Below are positions 15,130-18,976 of a DNA stretch of 18,976 bases, in pieces; within the stretch, counting starts at the first letter, position 1; the number at the start of each line of letters is the position of its first letter. The DNA comes from Chloroflexota bacterium (GTDB lineage Bacteria > Chloroflexota > Limnocylindria > Limnocylindrales > CSP1-4). The stretch lies in assembly GCA_016875645.1 (NCBI GenBank), contig VGPE01000026.1, forward strand, positions 1 to 18,976. Reading direction: 5' to 3'. Made by a program: the position numbers and the translations under genes. Below the pieces are notes generated by a model. That model saw nothing but the letters and a program-made list of their open reading frames with translations. It had not been told where the DNA came from and ran no database searches.

Positions 15130-15205
15130 TGGAGCGGAAGACGGGACTCGAACCCGCGACCCTCACCTTGGCAAGGTGATGCTCTACCAACTGAGCCACT
15201 TCCGC
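15130..15205 (-). tRNA. tRNA-Gly (anticodon GCC)
   Basis: The acceptor GCGGAAG (15199-15205) pairs with CTTCCGC; discriminator U and encoded CCA follow. The anticodon stem-loop CACCTTGCCAAGGTG gives GCC, decoding GGC/GGU. D and T arms are complete. Confidence 0.97.
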
Positions 15206-15231
15206 TCGAAGAACCTGACCACCGGATTGGG

Positions 15232-15307
15232 TGGTGCCGAGAGCCAGGATCGAACTGGCGACACCGCGATTTTCAGTCGCGTGCTCTACCGACTGAGCTA
15301 TCTCGGC
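15232..15307 (-). tRNA. tRNA-Phe (anticodon GAA)
   Basis: The acceptor GCCGAGA (15301-15307) pairs with TCTCGGC; discriminator A and encoded CCA (15232-15234) follow. The anticodon stem-loop GCGACTGAAAATCGC gives GAA. It is the first gene of the Phe-Gly-Gln-Cys(-Leu) group, 26 nt before tRNA-Gly. Confidence 0.97.
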
Positions 15308-15347
15308 CCGATGGCCAACCAGGCTTGGCCGCCCGTCGGCGGGTCGC

Positions 15348-15377
15348 AGAATAGCACGGGCGTCCGACGAGCAACAA
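15348..15377 (-). promoter_or_regulatory. Promoter of the tRNA-Phe/Gly/Gln/Cys cluster
   Basis: On the minus strand TTGTTG (15372-15377) is followed after 18 bp by TATTCT (15348-15353). The -10 is also extended (TGCTATTCT). The predicted start lies about 33 nt before the tRNA-Phe 5' end, a normal tRNA leader. It is the best -35/-10 pair visible in the window. Confidence 0.55.
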
Positions 15378-15668
15378 GGAAGCGCCACGCTCCTGCCGTG
15401 GTGCGCGGCCTCTCCTGCCCGCGCTGGTCACCGATCCTGGGGCGCCGTTGTCAACCAGCACTGCCCGCGATGGTAGGACACAGCTGGGACCGGCTTCGGC
15501 GGGCTCGGACAGGCGATTCGTGCGTGGGCCAGGCTCGCCGACGACATCGGATCCATCCCGGGAGCGCCTACCAGCACGTCCAGTGATAACTGAACCTGAA
15601 TCAGCCGACCGGGCGCGATATCAGCGTGCCCAGTGATGCAATGCGGGCGCCGCCTGCTCTAGCCGCCG
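15378..15668. other. Intergenic stretch with no recognised gene
   Basis: Between the tRNA promoter and the htpX terminator hairpin there is no convincing protein or RNA gene. Short open frames here lack start signals and family motifs. A minus-strand TTGACA (15449-15454) has no matching -10. A less GC-rich patch near 15580-15640 holds two copies of CCAGTGAT, without an evident role. Confidence 0.5.
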
Positions 15669-15688
15669 CGCCGTCGGTGCCGACGGCG
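15669..15688 (-). terminator. Hairpin after htpX (lemA-htpX unit)
   Basis: CGCCGTCG (15669-15676) and CGACGGCG (15681-15688) form a perfect 8-bp stem with a GTGC tetraloop, 15 bp beyond the htpX stop on the minus strand. Position fits a terminator, though there is no T-run, so termination would have to be by another route. Confidence 0.4.
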
Positions 15689-15703
15689 AGGGTGCCGCCG
15701 CCG

Positions 15704-16672
15704 CTACAGCCCCGACAGCAGCCGCGCCTCCTGCGGGGACAGTGGCCGTTCGCCGGAGAGATCCCGCAGTCGGTTGATCCGCTCGAGGATCGGCGGGTGC
15801 GTCGCGAACAGTCCCGACGAGCGCTGCTCGAACTTCTTGATCGGGTTCGCGAAGTAGAGGTGCTGGGTGGCCCGGTTCGCCACCTCGAGGACCTCCGGAT
15901 CCGTCGCGATCTTTGCGAGCGCTCCCTGGAGCCCGACGGGATTGCGCGTCAGCTCCACCGACGACGCGTCCGCCAGGAACTCGCGCTGCCGGCTGACGGC
16001 CAGCTGGACGAGGCTCGCCGCGATCGGAGCCAGGATCGCCAGGACGATGGCGACCACGAAGAAGATCAGCTGGAGCCCGCCGCTGCCGCTGTCACGATCG
16101 CGCGACCGACGCCCTGCCCCACCCCAGAACGTGAACCGCAGGAAGAAGTCCGCGAGCAGAGCGATCGAACCCACCATCACGCCGACGATCAGCGTGAACC
16201 GGATGTCGTAGTTGCGCACGTGTGAGAGCTCGTGGGCGATGACGCCCTGGAGCTCCTCGCGGCTCAGCTTCTGGAGGAGGCCGGTCGTGATGGCGATGGA
16301 GGCGTGCCCGGGGTCGCGGCCGGTCGCAAACGCGTTGGGCGCCGTGTCGTTGATGACGTAGACCCGGGGCATCGGGATGTTGGCCGCGATCGTCAGTTCG
16401 CGGACCACGTTGTAGAGCTGCGGAGCCTCGGCCTGACTCACCTCGCGCGCGCCCGAGACACCCAGCACGAGTCGGTCACCTGCGAAGTACGAGCCGAGCG
16501 CCATCAGGATCCCGATGACCAGTGCGATCGACGTGGCCGCAATGCCGCCCTCGGGTGCCCCGCTGATCGCGAAGCCGATCGAGAACCCGAGTGCGCACAG
16601 GAGCGCCACGATCACCAGCGCGAGCAGGAAGCTGTTGCGCCGGTTGGCCGAGATCTGCTGGTAGAAGTTCAT
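15704..16672 (-). CDS. htpX: Zinc metalloprotease HtpX homolog
   Basis: Membrane-bound M48 peptidase involved in membrane-protein quality control. The 322 residues begin with two hydrophobic helices (about 15-35 and 43-64). The active-site HELSH at 147-151 follows in LQGVIAHELSHVRNYDIRF, where His147 and His151 bind zinc and Glu148 is catalytic. Two further helices (about 158-176 and 198-228) come next, and SRQREFLADASSVELT carries the third zinc ligand (Glu). THPPILERINRL near the C-terminus is the usual family ending. Length is normal. The ATG at 16670-16672 lies 64 bp after the lemA stop and has no close Shine-Dalgarno sequence, only AGGGG about 18 nt upstream. lemA-htpX pairs are widespread, so a shared transcript and related roles are likely. 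Confidence 0.94.
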   Translation of the reverse strand: MNFYQQISANRRNSFLLALVIVALLCALGFSIGFAISGAPEGGIAATSIALVIGILMALGSYFAGDRLVLGVSGAREVSQAEAPQLYNVVRELTIAANIPMPRVYVINDTAPNAFATGRDPGHASIAITTGLLQKLSREELQGVIAHELSHVRNYDIRFTLIVGVMVGSIALLADFFLRFTFWGGAGRRSRDRDSGSGGLQLIFFVVAIVLAILAPIAASLVQLAVSRQREFLADASSVELTRNPVGLQGALAKIATDPEVLEVANRATQHLYFANPIKKFEQRSSGLFATHPPILERINRLRDLSGERPLSPQEARLLSGL

Positions 16673-16736
16673 GGTCGGACGGGCCGCCCCTCGGCGTTGC
16701 GCAGGTTCGACGCGACGGGACGCCGGCCCTCGGGCG

Positions 16737-17300
16737 TCAGCGCAGGGAGACGACCGGCACCTCGGTGGCCTCGGGCTCGGCGGCGAAGAACTCGCGGCGC
16801 GTGAACCCGAGCGGACCGGCGAGCAGCAGGCTCGGGAACGTGGCGATGGTCTGGTTGTAGTCGAGCACCACCGCGTTGTAGTGCTGGCGCGAGAAGCTGA
16901 TCTGGTTCTCGGTCGTGGTCAGCTGCTCCTGGAGGCTCAGCACGTTCTGGTTGGCCTTGAGCTCGGGGTAGTTCTCGACCACGGCGAACAGCGACCGCAG
17001 GGCGCCGGTCAGCATGTTCTCGGCCTGGGCCTGGGCGACCGGGCCCGAGGCGCCCGCTGCGACCGCGGCTGCGCGCGCCTCGGTGACACGGGTCAGGACC
17101 TCCTGCTCAAAGCCCATGTAGTCGCGAACAGCTGCCACGAGGTTCGGGATCAGGTCGTGGCGGCGCTTGAGCTGGACGTCGATCTGGGCGAACGCCTCAT
17201 CGATTCGCAGACGCTTCTGGACCAGGCCGTTGTAGATCAGGATGCCGATCACGAGGATCGCGACGATGGCGACGATCACGATGATGAGTACGGGATCCAC
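16737..17300 (-). CDS. lemA: LemA family protein
   Basis: Membrane-anchored helical protein of uncertain function. The 187 residues start with one transmembrane helix (about 4-23), then IYNGLVQKRLRIDEAFAQID, then VQLKRRHDLIPNLVAAVRDY, the strongly conserved LemA signature. A long helical-bundle region follows with LFAVVENYPELKANQNVLSL and QEQLTTTENQISFSRQHYN. The family signature 'YNxxxxxFPSxxxA' is present as YNQTIATFPSLLLA. The GTG at 17298-17300 is the start because GAGGAGG lies 5 nt upstream. It precedes htpX, a common pairing. The E. coli-like membrane-stress context of HtpX suggests, but does not prove, an envelope role. Confidence 0.94.
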   Translation of the reverse strand: MDPVLIIVIVAIVAILVIGILIYNGLVQKRLRIDEAFAQIDVQLKRRHDLIPNLVAAVRDYMGFEQEVLTRVTEARAAAVAAGASGPVAQAQAENMLTGALRSLFAVVENYPELKANQNVLSLQEQLTTTENQISFSRQHYNAVVLDYNQTIATFPSLLLAGPLGFTRREFFAAEPEATEVPVVSLR

Positions 17301-17341
17301 ATGCCCCTCCTCGAGCGACGCGGCTTGGCAGCCGAAGCCCG

Positions 17342-17350
17342 AGTCTAGCA
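17342..17350 (-). promoter_or_regulatory. Extended -10 promoter of lemA-htpX
   Basis: TGCTAGACT on the minus strand is an extended -10 element about 41 nt before the lemA GTG. There is no good -35 hexamer at standard distance. The remainder of the 17301-17569 gap shows no gene. Confidence 0.4.
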
Positions 17351-17569
17351 GGCAGTCCGCTGGCAGCCGCCGGGCCGTCTCGCTGCCGAGTGGGCTCTGT
17401 CAGTCCCTGACTGCCCAGCGAATTCGTCAGTCGCCAGACATGGAGAACATCACGACGACGGGACGAGAGAGCAGCGCCGGTCACGGGTCCTCGAGCGAGT
17501 CACGGAGCGACGGCGGTCAAGCGAACGCGCAGTGATGCCCGTGCCGCGGCGCGCCCCAGGGCGACAGAG

Positions 17570-17646
<77 letters not shown>

Positions 17647-17677
17647 CAGCCTGCGTGATCGTACGCCCCGGAAACGA

Positions 17678-17705
17678 GACGACCCTCCCGGCGGGGAGGG
17701 TCGTC
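17678..17705 (-). terminator. Intrinsic terminator after tRNA-Leu(GAG)
   Basis: A perfect 12-bp inverted repeat (GACGACCCTCCC with GGGAGGGTCGTC) closes on a 4-nt loop. It sits 14 bp after the tRNA-Leu(GAG) CCA on the minus strand and is followed by TCGTTTCC, a short T-rich tail. It is the strongest hairpin seen in the window. Confidence 0.7.
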
Positions 17706-17719
17706 GATCAATGCCAGCG

Positions 17720-17804
17720 TGGTGCCCAGGCCGGGACTTGAACCCGGATGACTTGCGTCATACGCCCCTCAAACGTACGCGTATACCAATTCCGCCACCT
17801 GGGC
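17720..17804 (-). tRNA. tRNA-Leu (anticodon GAG)
   Basis: Type II tRNA. The acceptor GCCCAGG (17798-17804) pairs with CCTGGGC; discriminator A and encoded CCA follow. The loop TTGAGGG on stem TACGT/GCGTA gives GAG, decoding CUC/CUU. The variable arm TGAC-GCAA-GTCA is a hairpin with a GNRA loop. Confidence 0.95.
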
Positions 17805-17833
17805 ATGAGCGCCACGGATCTCCGGGTGAGGGA

Positions 17834-17920
17834 TGGTACCGAGGAAGGGATTTGAACCCATACGCCCTTGCGGACACTAGCTCCTGAAGCTAGCGCGTCT
17901 ACCGATTCCGCCACCTCGGC
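17834..17920 (-). tRNA. tRNA-Leu (anticodon CAG)
   Basis: Type II tRNA. The acceptor GCCGAGG (17914-17920) pairs with CCTCGGT (one G-U); discriminator A and encoded CCA follow. The anticodon stem-loop CTAGCTTCAGGAGCTAG gives CAG, decoding CUG, the most frequent leucine codon expected at this GC content. It is 29 nt before tRNA-Leu(GAG) and likely processed from the same transcript. Confidence 0.95.
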
Positions 17921-17930
17921 CCGGAGACTC

Positions 17931-17960
17931 GAAACCGGCCAGCGAACGATCACTGACCGG
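17931..17960 (-). terminator. Candidate terminator overlapping the stop codon of the solute-binding protein gene
   Basis: On the minus strand CCGGTCAG and CTGGCCGG (17935-17960) pair over 8 bp (one G-U) around a 10-nt loop, then TTTC and GAGTCT follow. The 5' arm lies in the last codons and the TGA falls in the loop region. The tRNA-Leu(CAG) 5' end is only about 10 nt further on. Confidence 0.4.
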
Positions 17961-18976
17961 AGGCGAGCCGCCAGTCTAGCACGTCCCAGAACCGGTCACT
18001 GGTGTCGCCCAGGAGGTGCTTGGCCGGTCCGACGAGCCGTTCCGAGAGCACGATCGGCTCGTCGCGCCAGTAGAGCGGCAACATGACCTGGGCCTCGGAG
18101 AGATACGCCTGAAGTTCCGCGTAGGCCTTCGTTCGGGCTGCTTCGTCGCCCGGCTGGCGAGCCGCTGCGAGCTTCGCGTCGAGGTCCAGGTCCTGGAACC
18201 CACTGATGTTGGAGCCGCCGATCCCCGCCTGCCGCGAGCCCAGCAACGGGTACAGGTCGGGGTCAAGCCCCACGTTGATGTCGACCGCGGCGGCCTCGAA
18301 TCGACCGCGTCGCAGCCGGTCACCGACAAAGACGCTGGGCGGAAGCGGCACGAGCCGCGTGGGAATCCCGAAGGACGTCCACTGGCGCGCGACCTGCTCC
18401 GCGGTGGCGAGCACGATCGGATTCGAATCAACGTCGGGCGTGATGAGCTCGAGTTCGAAGGGCTCCTTCGCGCCCTTGGGATACCAGCGGCCGTCCTCCT
18501 TGCGCCAGCCGACGGCCTTGAGCTCGGCGGCGGCCGCGTTGCGGTCGTGAACGATCGCTCGGTTGTCGGGCTTGGAGAACGCCCATGAAGACGGTGGGAT
18601 GAGCCCGTCCGCACGGACCGCCACGCTGGCGACCACCGCTTCCATGAGCGCCGGCCGATCGATGATCCGAAGCAGCGCCCGCCGGACGTTCTCGTCGCGA
18701 ACCGCCGCGTACGCGGGTCGCAGATTGAGTGCGATTGCCGTCACGGTAGCGCGCGGGTAGCGCAGCAGGCGAGAGCCTTCCGTCTGGGCCAACGCCTCGG
18801 CGGCCGCAGCTGGCAGCCCCGAGACGACGTCAAGGTCACCGGCGCGGTACACCTCAGCCATGGAGATCGGGCTCCCGAAGAACCGCAGCTCGAGTGGCGG
18901 CGGCACGCTGATGACCGGCGGCTCAGGAGTGGCCGAGGGCTCGGCCGGCCCCGTTGCGCGCGGTCCCGAGGCGCCC
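17950..18976 (-). CDS. ABC transporter solute-binding protein, family 5 (peptide/nickel type), C-terminal part cut by window edge
   Basis: Extracytoplasmic receptor that would deliver a peptide, nickel chelate or similar solute to an ABC importer. The C-terminal ~341 residues are visible and the frame is open to the edge. Family features: FFGSPISMAEVYRAGDLDVV (the 'raGdvDv' segment), TAIALNLRPAYAAVRDENVR followed by RALLRIIDRPALMEAV (the conserved 'lN...DvrVRqAlayaiDR'), then GLIPPSSWAF, AAAELKAVGW, and the C-terminal VMLPLYWRDEPIV. Just inside the window edge a Pro/Ala/Ser-rich stretch (about 24 residues) interrupts the domain before this point, more than expected of a compact binding protein. 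The signal peptide or lipobox would lie outside. The ligand cannot be judged. A possible terminator overlaps the stop, and the tRNA-Leu genes follow. Confidence 0.85.
   Translation of the reverse strand, partial: GASGPRATGPAEPSATPEPPVISVPPPLELRFFGSPISMAEVYRAGDLDVVSGLPAAAAEALAQTEGSRLLRYPRATVTAIALNLRPAYAAVRDENVRRALLRIIDRPALMEAVVASVAVRADGLIPPSSWAFSKPDNRAIVHDRNAAAAELKAVGWRKEDGRWYPKGAKEPFELELITPDVDSNPIVLATAEQVARQWTSFGIPTRLVPLPPSVFVGDRLRRGRFEAAAVDINVGLDPDLYPLLGSRQAGIGGSNISGFQDLDLDAKLAAARQPGDEAARTKAYAELQAYLSEAQVMLPLYWRDEPIVLSERLVGPAKHLLGDTSDRFWDVLDWRLASGQ

Noticed and set aside
15378..15668. A further tRNA or small gene between tRNA-Phe and htpX
   Set aside because: No cloverleaf arms, T-loop signature or start signals were found on either strand.

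Overview
This is a high-GC bacterial window (roughly 70% G+C by eye). It is mostly housekeeping genes on the minus strand. The only plus-strand genes are a LytR-CpsA-Psr (LCP) family gene and a CpaE-like gene. The gene order, an atypical isoleucyl-tRNA synthetase, an LCP protein, a CpaE-like ATPase and a LemA/HtpX pair suggest an uncultured Chloroflexota (Limnocylindria or Ellin6529-like) or a related monoderm lineage. That placement is inference from composition and family flavour, not from a marker search. No mobile element, CRISPR array or phage gene was seen.

Region 1 (1-6156, minus) is a tightly packed run in the order ileS, lspA, rluD-type pseudouridine synthase, gmk, priA. Adjacent genes overlap or nearly touch (ATGA overlap for rluD/gmk, 1-nt gap for gmk/priA), so one transcript starting near 6231 is likely. 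It joins tRNA charging, lipoprotein maturation, rRNA modification, GMP phosphorylation and replication restart. The IleRS is the most unusual protein here: its class I signature HIGH is replaced by GVHH and several other active-site motifs differ too. Region 2 (6231-8221) is a divergent LCP protein with a four-helix membrane head; its -10 element overlaps that of ileS.

Region 3 (8234-13024, minus) holds ilvE, a CaCA-type cation exchanger, a DUF1634 protein, a TauE/SafE exporter, and then the classical rpsF-ssb-rpsR operon. The operon's usual rplI partner is not present after rpsR. Region 4 (13302-14520, plus) is a CpaE-like protein (pseudo-receiver plus MinD/ParA-type ATPase) whose two halves lie in different frames.

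Region 5 (14618-17920, minus) has two tRNA groups, Phe-Gly-Gln-Cys-Leu(UAA) and Leu(CAG)-Leu(GAG)-Val. They flank a lemA-htpX pair. All eight tRNAs encode CCA. The window ends inside a family 5 ABC-transporter solute-binding protein (17950 to the edge).

Several probable promoters share an extended -10 of the form TGCTAnnnT (rpsF, tRNA-Phe cluster, lemA). I saw no wholly new multi-gene system. The best leads are the remodelled IleRS active site, the split CpaE-like gene and the TauE-DUF1634-CaCA membrane cassette.
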